Shown: one piece after another, positions 21,301-31,200 of the stretch
Layout of the letters: each line of letters starts with the position of its first letter
Position numbering within the stretch: the first letter of the stretch is position 1
Assembly: GCA_032718475.1 (NCBI GenBank)
Contig: JAUCBJ010003056.1
Coordinates: 1 to 42,779 of the forward strand
Direction: 5' to 3'
Length of the DNA stretch: 42,779 nucleotides
Origin: Nemertoderma westbladi
Taxonomy: Eukaryota > Xenacoelomorpha > Nemertodermatida > Nemertodermatidae
Made by a program: the position numbers and the translations under genes
The notes under the pieces: generated by a model
The model's input: only the letters and a program-made list of their open reading frames with translations
Told to the model about the DNA's origin: nothing
Databases searched by the model: none

Positions 21301-22220
21301 CACCTGTCTCTATCTGGGCCTACACTATCCCCAACCCACTCACCTGTCTCTATCTGGGCCTCCACTATCCCCAGCCCACTCACCTGTCTCTATCTGGGCC
21401 TCCACTATCCCCAACCCACTCACCTGTCTCTATCTGGGCCTCCACTAACCCCAACCAACTCACCTGTCTCTATCTGGGCCTCCACTACCCCCAATCCACT
21501 CACCTGTCTCTATCTGGGCCTTCACTATCCCCAACCCACTCACCCGTCTCAATCTGGGCCTCCACTATCCCCAACCCACTCACCTGTCTCTATCTGGGCC
21601 TCCACTATCCCCAACCCACTCACCTGTCTCTATCTGGGCCTCCACTATCGCGTACCACAAGGTCTGCGCTTTCATTCTCTTCCTGAACCTTCCCTCATTC
21701 TCGTATTTCTCGTAGAGTTTCTCGAACTCATCTCCCCAGGTGTCGCACAGACCAGGAGACTCGTGGGGGCACATGAGACACCAATCGCCGTTCTCTTGAA
21801 CTCGCTTCATAAACAGGTCCGGGATCCATAGAGCGTAGAACAAATCCCGGGCACGTGACTCCTCCTTACCTACATGGATGGAACCTACGTATATTGGATG
21901 GAAACAAAGGCCTAGCACACTTGAGTGAACAACGTCTATATTTGCACTGAAAGTGGATTTCTATATTTGAAAAAACAACAAATCATTTTACCGGTAAGTA
22001 GATGTGAGTTGCAATAACAGATTAGCGAGTAGTTCATAGAGAAGTCATACTAAACCTGTGTTCTTTCTGCAGTCGAGGAAATCAATGATATCCGCATGCC
22101 AAGGTTCGAGGTATATGGCGAAGGCTCCTGGTCTCTTATTGCCACCCTGGTCCACATAGCGGGCCGTGTTATTAAAAACTCGTAGCATTGGGAGCAATCC
22201 ATTACTTACACCATTGGTAC
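6098..22220 (-). CDS. RRM1: Ribonucleoside-diphosphate reductase large subunit (RRM1), 3' part, seven exons
   Basis: RRM1 is the catalytic alpha subunit of class I ribonucleotide reductase. It reduces NDPs to dNDPs in the cytosol with the RRM2/p53R2 beta subunit. Coding exons in transcript order are 22220-22056, 21869-21624, 16950-16739, 15897-15621, 9167-8824, 7471-7303 and 6363-6098. They join in frame across GT-AG introns to give 559 residues, from Gly264 (human numbering) to the stop. The alignment to human RRM1 is gap-free through 735, so key residues fall at their expected numbers: loop 2 Q288 and R293, N427/C429/E431, C444, Y737/Y738. Only the tail is longer, by about 30 residues. The first 263 codons (ATP cone, allosteric specificity site, redox Cys218) lie beyond the right edge. 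Three of the seven introns are filled by minisatellites made from the preceding exon's 3' end and donor. Identity is certain; exon borders rest on frame, splice consensus and homology. Confidence 0.97.
6364..7302 (-). other. RRM1: RRM1 intron, ordinary AT-rich sequence
   Basis: This 939-bp phase-1 intron has donor ACAG|GTGAGT and acceptor TTCACAG. It contains an imperfect dispersed repeat, CCTGTAACA...TGTCCCAC...ATGTAAC, at about 6572-6602 and 6644-6673. No splice-site minisatellite, transposon end or ORF of interest was seen. Confidence 0.8.
7303..7471 (-). CDS. RRM1: RRM1 exon (residues about 679-735)
   Basis: The acceptor CTTTCCTTTAG is followed by TTA TAC CGG ACA GTA TGG (LYRTVW). The exon includes the highly conserved [24 protein letters not shown] and GLKTG. 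It is 169 bp, enters in phase 0 and leaves in phase 1 (G|GA). Donor ACAG|GTGAGT. This belongs to the 10-stranded alpha/beta barrel near its C-terminal side. Confidence 0.95.
7472..8823 (-). other. RRM1: RRM1 intron hosting a complete non-autonomous hAT element
   Basis: This 1,352-bp phase-0 intron has donor ACAG|GTAACA and acceptor CCTTTAG. Almost all of it is the hAT-type element at 7522-8709. Without the insertion the intron would be about 155 bp, so the insertion explains its size. Confidence 0.85.
7522..8709. mobile_element. Non-autonomous hAT-type transposon with 8-bp target-site duplication
   Basis: Ends read TAGGGATGTGCCGG (left) and CCGGCACACCCCTA (right), imperfect inverted repeats typical of hAT elements. 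CTATTTAT flanks both sides exactly (7514-7521 and 8710-8717), an 8-bp duplication as expected for hAT. The subterminal regions are rich in CCGG motifs. The 1,188-bp interior has no transposase. It contains a direct repeat of about 28 bp spaced 35 bp apart (7763-7790, 7798-7825). A 102-codon minus ORF (7825-8133) shows no known domain. A related copy lies inverted at 16106-16547. Confidence 0.9.
8824..9167 (-). CDS. RRM1: RRM1 exon (residues about 565-678), [15 protein letters not shown] motif
   Basis: The acceptor TTTTTCACTTTAG precedes GG ATT CTC, completing Gly564, and 114 full codons follow. The exon contains GIRNSLL, the signature [20 protein letters not shown] that lines the active site and substrate phosphate pocket, and the conserved RRVLSGEF. 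Length is 344 bp, leaving in phase 0 at IKQ with donor CAG|GTAACA. The acceptor is embedded in a short repeat (see 9168-9415). Confidence 0.95.
9168..9415 (-). repeat. RRM1: Degenerate about 20-bp repeats containing the 3' splice site
   Basis: On the gene strand the real acceptor reads ATTTTTCACTTTAG|GGATT. The same motif, ATTATTTTTCACTTTAGGGA, occurs as an adjacent copy about 18-20 bp upstream (about 9168-9205). Diverged versions (TTATTTTTCACTTTATGAA, TTTTTCAACTTAAG and similar) follow at about 9290-9415. Several keep a pyrimidine run followed by AG. This resembles an old expansion from the acceptor, the mirror image of the donor arrays elsewhere in the gene. Confidence 0.6.
9416..10191 (-). 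other. RRM1: Unique AT-rich 3' part of the 41-bp-array intron
   Basis: Sequence between the decayed acceptor repeats and the minisatellite. It is AT-rich with homopolymer runs, and I see no transposon ends and no credible ORF (a 69-codon plus ORF at 9680-9889 looks like chance). Confidence 0.6.
10192..15655 (-). repeat. RRM1: 41-bp minisatellite, about 133 units, made of RRM1 exon end plus 5' splice site
   Basis: On the gene strand each unit is about 35 bases identical to the end of the exon ending at 15621 (GTACGCTAGC...CAGTCAGTCGAG) followed by the first intron bases GTTAGT. The array starts inside the exon (15655) and runs through the donor down to 10192. Variants affect mostly the exon-derived part: TGACTGG, TGGCCGG, TGACCGG and TGAACGG on the plus strand. 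Other units lack 6 bp beside the junction or are shortened around CTCGACGG. The GTTAGT donor is almost always kept. A rare double variant (GAGCCC with CATTAAC) recurs at 13347 and 14241, showing a duplicated block of about 0.9 kb. Reading past the first donor gives TAG at once. Confidence 0.97.
15621..15897 (-). CDS. RRM1: RRM1 exon (residues 472-564), source of the 41-bp array
   Basis: The acceptor GTGCAG precedes GTG GTA ACC AGA AAC. The exon encodes [31 protein letters not shown] and the conserved [10 protein letters not shown] segment, ending GSPVSR and the first base of Gly564. Length is 277 bp, phase 0 in and phase 1 out. Donor CGAG|GTTAGT. The last 35 bases are the exon part of the minisatellite unit, so the true exon end is continuous with the array. 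The border is set by homology (GSPVSRG-ILQ) and by the immediate in-frame stop beyond the donor. Confidence 0.95.
15898..16738 (-). other. RRM1: RRM1 intron with a truncated hAT-type copy
   Basis: This 841-bp phase-0 intron has donor AAAG|GTGAGT and acceptor GTGCAG. About half of it is the hAT-family fragment at 16106-16547; the rest is AT-rich with nothing recognisable. It has a strong GTGAGT donor but no minisatellite. Confidence 0.8.
16106..16547 (-). mobile_element. Truncated inverted copy of the hAT-type element at 7522
   Basis: Reverse-complemented, this matches about 8205-8709 of the first element. Shared stretches include TCTAAATTGCCTGTCGAATA, TAAGTGTTAGTGAGGCTGAG and CATTGTATTTGCTTATGTTT, plus the CCGG-rich terminus. 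Its end (TAGGAGTGTTCCGG) is a mutated form of the TAGGGGTGTGCCGG terminus. The other terminus and about 680 bp are missing, and about 75 bp around 16440-16515 have no counterpart in copy 1. No target-site duplication is recognisable. It is diverged, so an older insertion or a different subfamily. Confidence 0.8.
16739..16950 (-). CDS. RRM1: RRM1 catalytic exon (residues 401-471), N427/C429/E431 and C444
   Basis: The acceptor TCTGTTATTTAG precedes GA ACC CCC TAT ATG, completing Gly401. The exon encodes [20 protein letters not shown] and then [11 protein letters not shown]. Asn427, Cys429 (thiyl radical) and Glu431 fall exactly at human positions, and Cys444 (redox partner of Cys218) is in [10 protein letters not shown]. 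Length is 212 bp, ending in phase 0 at VTK with donor AAAG|GTGAGT. All catalytic residues are intact. Confidence 0.97.
16985..21650 (-). repeat. RRM1: 40-bp minisatellite, about 116 units, made of RRM1 exon end plus 5' splice site
   Basis: On the gene strand each unit is about 25 bases of the exon ending at 21624 (GATAGTGGAGGCCCAGATAG, AGACAG) followed by intron GTGAGTGGGTTGGG. The array begins inside the exon and fills the intron down to 16985, leaving only about 35 unique bases before the acceptor at 16951. The period is strikingly regular: 40 bp exactly over kilobases, with one 1-bp insertion near 19220 and a 20-bp shorter unit near 21080. Variants include GGG/GGC/GGA before CCTCC, TATCCCC/TACCCCC and ACCTGTC/ACCAGTC (plus strand). 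A 320-bp (8-unit) higher-order block repeats, for example 17921 and 18241. GTGAGT is nearly invariant. A 310-codon plus-strand ORF (20754-21686) is a repeat artefact. Confidence 0.97.
21624..21869 (-). CDS. RRM1: RRM1 exon (residues 319-401), source of the 40-bp array
   Basis: The acceptor CATCCATGTAG precedes GT AAG GAG GAG, completing Gly319. The exon encodes [23 protein letters not shown], the Trp/Cys segment [13 protein letters not shown] and the [16 protein letters not shown] helix, then the first base of Gly401. Length is 246 bp, phase 1 in and out. Donor ACAG|GTGAGT matches the U1 consensus perfectly. Its last 25 or so bases form the exon part of the 40-bp repeat, so the coding end is the outermost repeat copy. 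Continuing past the donor reads EWVGDSGG and meets TGA at the next unit's donor. Confidence 0.96.
21870..22055 (-). other. RRM1: Short RRM1 intron without repeats
   Basis: This 186-bp phase-1 intron has donor ACAG|GTTTAG and acceptor CATCCATGTAG. It splits Gly319 (G|GT) like the array-bearing introns, yet has no tandem repeat. It is a useful contrast for asking what triggers donor expansion. Confidence 0.9.
22056..22220 (-). CDS. RRM1: RRM1 exon (residues 264-319), substrate-specificity loop 2
   Basis: The acceptor TTAATATTACAG precedes GT ACC AAT GGT. The first two bases complete Gly264, and 54 codons follow: [20 protein letters not shown], then [20 protein letters not shown], then [15 protein letters not shown]288 and R293 of loop 2, which passes the allosteric signal to the active site, are at the canonical positions. 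Length is 165 bp, phase 1 in and out. Donor ACAG|GTTTAG. This is the most 5' exon visible; the next one upstream must end in ...IRATGSYIAG, as the adjoining array shows. Confidence 0.96.
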
Positions 22221-25200
22221 CTGTAATATTAACGAACCTGCTATGTAGGTGTAGGACCCAGTAGCCCGTATATTGTGTACATTAACGAACCTGCTATGTA
22301 GGAACCAGTAGCCCATATATTGTGTACATTAACGAACCTGCTATGTAGGAACCAGTAGCCCGTATATTCTGTACATTAACGAACCTGCTATGTAGGAACC
22401 AGTAGCCCGTATATTGTGTACATTAACGAACCTGCTATGTAGGAACCAGTAGCCCGTATATTGTGTACATTAACGAACCTGCTATGTAGGACCCAGTAGC
22501 CCGTATATTGTGTACATTAACGAACCCGCTATGTAGGAACCAGTAGCCCGTATATTGTGTACATTAACGAACCTGCTATGTAGGAACCAGTAGCCCGTAT
22601 ATTGTGTACATTAACTAACCTGCTATGTAGGAACCAGTAGCCCGTATATTGTGTACATTAACGAACCCGCTATGTAGGAACCAGTAGCCCGTATATTGTG
22701 TACATTAACGAACCTGCTATGTAGGAACCAGTAGCCCGTATATTGTGTACATTAACGAACCCGCTATGTAGGAACCAGTAGCCCGTATATTGTGTACATT
22801 AACGAACCTATGTAGGTGTAGGACCCAGTAGCCCGTATATTGTGTACATTAACGAACCTGCTATGTAGGAACCAGTAGCCCGTATATTGTGTACATTAAC
22901 AAACCTGCTATGTAGGAACCAGTAGCCCGTATATTGTGTACATTAACGAACCTGCTATGTAGGAACCAGTAGCCCGTATATTGTGTACATTAACGAACCT
23001 GCTATGTAGGAACCAGTAGCCCGTATATTGTGTACATTAACGAACCCGCTATGTAGGAACCAGTAGCCCGTATATTGTGTACATTAACGAACCTGCTATG
23101 TAGGAACCAGTAGCCCGTATATTGTGTACATTAACGAACCTGCTATGTAGGAACCAGTAGCCCGTATATTGTGTACATTAACGAACCTGCTATGTAGGAA
23201 CCAGTAGCCCGTATATTGTGTACATTAACAAACCTGCTATGTAGGACCCAGTAGCCCGTATATTGTGTACATTAACGAACCTGCTATGTAGGAACCAGTA
23301 GCCCGTATATTGTGTACATTAACGAACCTGCTATGTAGAAACCAGTAGCCCGTATATTGTGTACATTAACGAACCTGCTATGTAGAAACCAGTAGCCCGT
23401 ATATTGTGTACATTAACGAACCTGCTATGTAGAAACCAGTAGCCCGTATATTGTGTACATTAACGAACCTGCTATGTAGAAACCAGTAGCCCGTATATTG
23501 TGTACATTAACGAACCTGCTATGTAGGAACCAGTAGCCCGTATATTGTGTACATTAACGAACCTGCTATGTAGGAACCAGTAGCCCGTATATTGTGTACA
23601 TTAACGAACCTATGTAGGTGTAGGACCCAGTAGCCCGTATATTGTGTACATTAACGAACCTGCTATGTAGGACCCAGTAGCCCGTATATTGTGTACATTA
23701 ACGAACCTGCTATGTAGGAACCAGTAGCCCGTATATTGTGTACATTAACGAACCTGCTATGTAGAAACCAGTAGCCCGTATATTGTGTACATTAACGAAC
23801 CTGCTATGTAGAAACCAGTAGCCCGTATATTGTGTACATTAACGAACCTGCTATGTAGGAACCAGTAGCCCGTATATTGTGTACATTAACGAACCTGCTA
23901 TGTAGAAACCAGTAGCCCGTATATTGTGTACATTAACGAACCTGCTATGTAGAAACCAGTAGCCCGTATATTGTGTACATTAACGAACCCGCTATGTAGG
24001 AACCAGTAGCCCGTATATTGTGTACATTAACGAACCTGCTATGTAGGAACCAGTAGCCCGTATATTGTGTACATTAACGAACCTGCTATGTAGAAACCAG
24101 TAGCCCGTATATTGTGTACATTAACGAACCTGCTATGTAGGAACCAGTAGCCCGTATATTGTGTACATTAACGAACCTGCTATGTAGGAACCAGTAGCCC
24201 GTATATTGTGTACTTTAACGAACCTGCTATGTAGGACCCAGTAGCCCGTATATTGTGTACATTAGCGAACCCGCTATGTAGGAACCAGTAGCCCGTATAT
24301 TGTGTACATTAACGAACCTATGTAGGTGTAGGACCCAGTAGCCCGTATATTGTGTACATTAACGAACCTGCTATGTAGGAACCAGTAGCCCGTATATTGT
24401 GCACATTAACGAACCTGCTATGTAGGAACCAGTAGCCCGTATATTGTGTACATTAACGAACCTGCTATGTAGGAACCAGTAGCCCGTATATTGTGTACAT
24501 TAACGAACCCGCTATGTAGGAACCAGTAGCCCGTATATTGTGTACATTAACGAACCTGCTATGTAGGAACCAGTAGCCCGTATATTGTGTACATTAACGA
24601 ACCTGCTATGTAGGAACCAGTAGCCCGTATATTGTGTACATTAACGAACCTGCTATGTAGGAACCAGTAGCCCGTATATTGTGTACATTAACGAACCCGC
24701 TATGTAGGAACCAGTAGCCCGTATATTGTGTACATTAACGAACCCGCTATGTAGGAACCAGTAGCCCGTATATTGTGTACATTAACGAACCTATGTAGGT
24801 GTAGGACCCAGTAGCCCGTATATTGTGTACATTAACGAACCTGCTATGTAGGAACCAGTAGCCCGTATATTGTGTACATTAACGAACCTGCTATGTAGGA
24901 ACCAGTAGCCCGTATATTGTGTACATTAACGAACCCGTTATATATAGGAACCAGTAGCCCGTATATTGTGTACATTAACGAACCTGCTATGTAGGAACCA
25001 GTAGCCCGTATATTGTGTACATTAACGAACCTGCTATGTAGGAACCAGTAGCCCGTATATTGTGTACATTAACGAACCCGTTATATATAGGAACCAGTAG
25101 CCCGTATATTGTGTACATTAACGAACCTGCTATGTAGGAACCAGTAGCCCGTATATTGTGTACATTAACGAACCTGCTATGTAGGACCCAGTAGCCCGTA

Positions 25201-28200
25201 TATTGTGTACATTAACGAACCTGCTATGTAGGAACCAGTAGCCCGTATATTGTGTACATTAACGAACCTGCTATGTAGAAACCAGTAGCCCGTATATTGT
25301 GTACATTAACGAACCTGCTATGTAGGAACCAGTAGCCCGTATATTGTGTACATTAACGAACCTGCTATGTAGGAACCAGTAGCCCGTATATTGTGTACTT
25401 TAACGAACCTGCTATGTAGGACCCAGTAGCCCGTATATTGTGTACATTAACGAACCTGCTATGTAGGAACCAGTAGCCCGTATATTGTGTACATTAACGA
25501 ACCTATGTAGGTGTAGGACCCAGTAGCCCGTATATTGTGTACATTAACGAACCTGCTATGTAGGACCCAGTAGCCCGTATATTGTGTACATTAACGAACC
25601 TGCTATGTAGGAACCAGTAGCCCGTATATTGTGCACATTAACGAACCTGCTATGTAGGAACCAGTAGCCCGTATATTGTGTACATTAACGAACCTGCTAT
25701 GTAGGAACCAGTAGCCCGTATATTGTGTACATTAACGAACCCGCTATGTAGGAACCAGTAGCCCGTATATTGTGTACATTAACGAACCTGCTATGTAGGA
25801 ACCAGTAGCCCGTATATTGTGTACATTAACGAACCTGCTATGTAGGAACCAGTAGCCCGTATATTGTGTACATTAACGAACCTGCTATGTAGGAACCAGT
25901 AGCCCGTATATTGTGTACTTTAACGAACCTGCTATGTAGGACCCAGTAGCCCGTATATTGTGTACATTAACGAACCTGCTATGTAGGAACCAGTAGCCCG
26001 TATATTGTGTACATTAACGAACCTATGTAGGTGTAGGACCCAGTAGCCCGTATATTGTGTACATTAACGAACCTGCTATGTAGGACCCAGTAGCCCGTAT
26101 ATTGTGTACATTAACGAACCTGCTATGTAGGAACCAGTAGCCCGTATATTGTGCACATTAACGAACCTGCTATGTAGGAACCAGTAGCCCGTATATTGTG
26201 TACATTAACGAACCTGCTATGTAGGAACCAGTAGCCCGTATATTGTGTACATTAACGAACCCGCTATGTAGGAACCAGTAGCCCGTATATTGTGTACATT
26301 AACGAACCTGCTATGTAGGAACCAGTAGCCCGTATATTGTGTACATTAACGAACCTGCTATGTAGGAACCAGTAGCCCGTATATTGTGTACATTAACGAA
26401 CCTGCTATGTAGGAACCAGTAGCCCGTATATTGTGTACATTAACGAACCCGCTATGTAGGAACCAGTAGGAGTAGCCCGTATATTGTGCACATTAACGAA
26501 CCTGCTATGTAGGAACCAGTAGCCCGTATATTGTGTACATTAACGAACCTGTTATATATAGGAACCAGTAGCCCGTATATTGTGTACATTAACGAACCTG
26601 CTATGTAGGAACCAGTAGCCCGTATATTGTGTACATTAACGAACCTGCTATGTAGGAACCAGTAGCCCGTATATTGTGTACATTAACGAACCTGCTATGT
26701 AGGAACCAGTAGCCCGTATATTGTGTACATTAACGAACCTGCTATGTAGGAACCAGTAGCCCGTATATTGTGTACATTAACGAACCTGCTATGTAGGAAC
26801 CAGTAGCCCGTATATTGTGTACATTAACGAACCCGTTATATATAGGAACCAGTAGCCCGTATATTGTGTACATTAACGAACCCGCTATGTAGGACCCAGT
26901 AGCCCGTATATTGTGTACATTAACGAACCTGCTATGTAGGAACCAGTAGCCCGTATATTGTGTACATTAACGAACCTGCTATGTAGGAACCAGTAGCCCG
27001 TATATTGTGTACATTAACGAACCTGCTATGTAGGACCCAGTAGCCCGTATATTGTGTACATTAACGAACCTGCTATGTAGGAACCAGTAGCCCGTATATT
27101 GTGTACATTAACGAACCCGCTATGTAGGAACCAGTAGCCCGTATATTGTGTACATTAACGAACCCGCTATGTAGGAACCAGTAGCCCGTATATTGTGTAC
27201 ATTAACGAACCTGCTATGTAGGAACCAGTAGCCCGTATATTGTGTACATTAACAAACCCGTTATATATAGGAACCAGTAGCCCGTATATTGTGTACATTA
27301 ACGAACCCGTTATATAGGAACCAGTAGCCCGTATATTGTGTACATTAACGAACCCGCTATGTAGGAACCAGTAGCCCGTATATTGTGTACATTAACGAAC
27401 CTGCTATGTAGGAACCAGTAGCCCGTATATTGTGTACATTAACGAACCTGCTATGTAGGAACCAGTAGCCCGTATATTGTGTACATTAACGAACCTGCTA
27501 TGTAGGAACCAGTAGCCCGTATATTGTGTACATTAACGAACCTGCTATGTAGGAACCAGTAGCCCGTATATTGTGTACATTAACGAACCTGCTATGTAGG
27601 AACCAGTAGCCCGTATATTGTGTACATTAACGAACCTGCTATGTAGGAACCAGTAGCCCGTATATTGTGTACATTAACGAACCTGCTATGTAGGAACCAG
27701 TAGCCCGTATATTGTGTACATTAACGAACCTGCTATGTAGGAACCAGTAGCCCGTATATTGTGTACATTAACGAACCTGCTATGTAGGAACCAGTAGCCC
27801 GTATATTGTGTACATTAACGAACCTGCTATGTAGGAACCAGTAGCCCGTATATTGTGTACATTAACGAACCTGCTATGTAGGAACCAGTAGCCCGTATAT
27901 TGTGTACATTAACGAACCTGCTATGTAGGAACCAGTAGCCCGTATATTGTGTACATTAACGAACCTGCTATGTAGGAACCAGTAGCCCGTATATTGTGTA
28001 CATTAACGAACCTGCTATGTAGGAACCAGTAGCCCGTATATTGTGTACATTAACGAACCTGCTATGTAGGAACCAGTAGCCCGTATATTGTGTACATTAA
28101 CGAACCTGCTATGTAGGAACCAGTAGCCCGTATATTGTGTACATTAACGAACCTGCTATGTAGGAACCAGTAGCCCGTATATTGTGTACATTAACGAACC

Positions 28201-31200
28201 TGCTATGTAGGAACCAGTAGCCCGTATATTGTGTACATTAACGAACCTGCTATGTAGGAACCAGTAGCCCGTATATTGTGTACATTAACGAACCTGCTAT
28301 GTAGGAACCAGTAGCCCGTATATTGTGTACATTAACGAACCTGCTATGTAGGAACCAGTAGCCCGTATATTGTGTACATTAACGAACCTGCTATGTAGGA
28401 ACCAGTAGCCCGTATATTGTGTACATTAACGAACCTGCTATGTAGGAACCAGTAGCCCGTATATTGTGTACATTAACGAACCTGCTATGTAGGAACCAGT
28501 AGCCCGTATATTGTGTACATTAACGAACCTGCTATGTAGGAACCAGTAGCCCGTATATTGTGTACATTAACGAACCTGCTATGTAGGAACCAGTAGCCCG
28601 TATATTGTGTACATTAACGAACCTGCTATGTAGGAACCAGTAGCCCGTATATTGTGTACATTAACGAACCTGCTATGTAGGAACCAGTAGCCCGTATATT
28701 GTGTACATTAACGAACCTGCTATGTAGGAACCAGTAGCCCGTATATTGTGTACATTAACGAACCTGCTATGTAGGAACCAGTAGCCCGTATATTGTGTAC
28801 ATTAACGAACCTGCTATGTAGGAACCAGTAGCCCGTATATTGTGTACATTAACGAACCTGCTATGTAGGAACCAGTAGCCCGTATATTGTGTACATTAAC
28901 GAACCTGCTATGTAGGAACCAGTAGCCCGTATATTGTGTACATTAACGAACCTGCTATGTAGGAACCAGTAGCCCGTATATTGTGTACATTAACGAACCT
29001 GCTATGTAGGAACCAGTAGCCCGTATATTGTGTACATTAACGAACCTGCTATGTAGGAACCAGTAGCCCGTATATTGTGTACATTAACGAACCTGCTATG
29101 TAGGAACCAGTAGCCCGTATATTGTGTACATTAACGAACCTGCTATGTAGGAACCAGTAGCCCGTATATTGTGTACATTAACGAACCTGCTATGTAGGAA
29201 CCAGTAGCCCGTATATTGTGTACATTAACGAACCTGCTATGTAGGAACCAGTAGCCCGTATATTGTGTACATTAACGAACCTGCTATGTAGGAACCAGTA
29301 GCCCGTATATTGTGTACATTAACGAACCTGCTATGTAGGAACCAGTAGCCCGTATATTGTGTACATTAACGAACCTGCTATGTAGGAACCAGTAGCCCGT
29401 ATATTGTGTACATTAACGAACCTGCTATGTAGGAACCAGTAGCCCGTATATTGTGTACATTAACGAACCTGCTATGTAGGAACCAGTAGCCCGTATATTG
29501 TGTACATTAACGAACCTGCTATGTAGGAACCAGTAGCCCGTATATTGTGTACATTAACGAACCTGCTATGTAGGAACCAGTAGCCCGTATATTGTGTACA
29601 TTAACGAACCTGCTATGTAGGAACCAGTAGCCCGTATATTGTGTACATTAACGAACCTGCTATGTAGGAACCAGTAGCCCGTATATTGTGTACATTAACG
29701 AACCTGCTATGTAGGAACCAGTAGCCCGTATATTGTGTACATTAACGAACCTGCTATGTAGGAACCAGTAGCCCGTATATTGTGTACATTAACGAACCTG
29801 CTATGTAGGAACCAGTAGCCCGTATATTGTGTACATTAACGAACCTGCTATGTAGGAACCAGTAGCCCGTATATTGTGTACATTAACGAACCTGCTATGT
29901 AGGAACCAGTAGCCCGTATATTGTGTACATTAACGAACCTGCTATGTAGGAACCAGTAGCCCGTATATTGTGTACATTAACGAACCTGCTATGTAGGAAC
30001 CAGTAGCCCGTATATTGTGTACATTAACGAACCTGCTATGTAGGAACCAGTAGCCCGTATATTGTGTACATTAACGAACCCGTTATATATAGGAACCAGT
30101 AGCCCGTATATTGTGTACATTAACGAACCTGCTATGTAGGAACCAGTAGCCCGTATATTGTGTACATTAACGAACCTGCTATGTAGGAACCAGTAGCCCG
30201 TATATTGTGTACATTAACGAACCTGCTATGTAGGAACCAGTAGCCCGTATATTGTGTACATTAACGAACCTGCTATGTAGGAACCAGTAGCCCGTATATT
30301 GTGTACATTAACGAACCCGTGCTATGTAGGAACCAGTAGCCCGTATATTGTGTACATTAACGAACCTGCTATGTAGGAACCAGTAGCCCGTATATTGTGT
30401 ACATTAACGAACCTGCTATGTAGGAACCAGTAGCCCGTATATTGTGTACATTAACGAACCTGCTATGTAGGAACCAGTAGCCCGTATATTGTGTACATTA
30501 ACGAACCTGCTATGTAGGAACCAGTAGCCCGTATATTGTGTACATTAACGAACCTGCTATGTAGGAACCAGTAGCCCGTATATTGTGTACATTAACGAAC
30601 CCGCTATGTAGGAACCAGTAGCCCGTATATTGTGTACATTAACGAACCCGTTATATATAGGAACCAGTAGCCCGTATATTGTGTACATTAACGAACCTGC
30701 TATGTAGGAACCAGTAGCCCGTATATTGTGTACATTAACGAACCTGCTATGTAGGAACCAGTAGCCCGTATATTGTGTACATTAACGAACCCGTTATATA
30801 TAGGAACCAGTAGCCCGTATATTGTGTACATTAACGAACCTGCTATGTAGGAACCAGTAGCCCGTATATTGTGTACATTAACGAACCTGCTATGTAGGAA
30901 CCAGTAGCCCGTATATTGTGTACATTAACGAACCTGCTATGTAGGAACCAGTAGCCCATATATTGTGTACATTAACGAACCTGTTATATGTAGGAACCAG
31001 TAGCCCGTATATTGTGTACATTAACGAACCTGCTATGTAGGAACCAGTAGCCCGTATATTGTGTACATTAACGAACCTGCTATGTAGGAACCAGTAGCCC
31101 GTATATTGTGTACATTAACGAACCTGCTATGTAGGAACCAGTAGCCCGTATATTGTGTACATTAACGAACCCGCTATGTAGGAACCAGTAGCCCGTATAT

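Noticed and set aside
20754-21686. 310-codon plus-strand ORF with [14 protein letters not shown]-type repeats
   Set aside because: It is antisense to the RRM1 exon end and the 40-bp minisatellite. Three 40-bp units equal 40 codons, so the frame stays open by arithmetic; it is not a collagen- or mucin-like gene.
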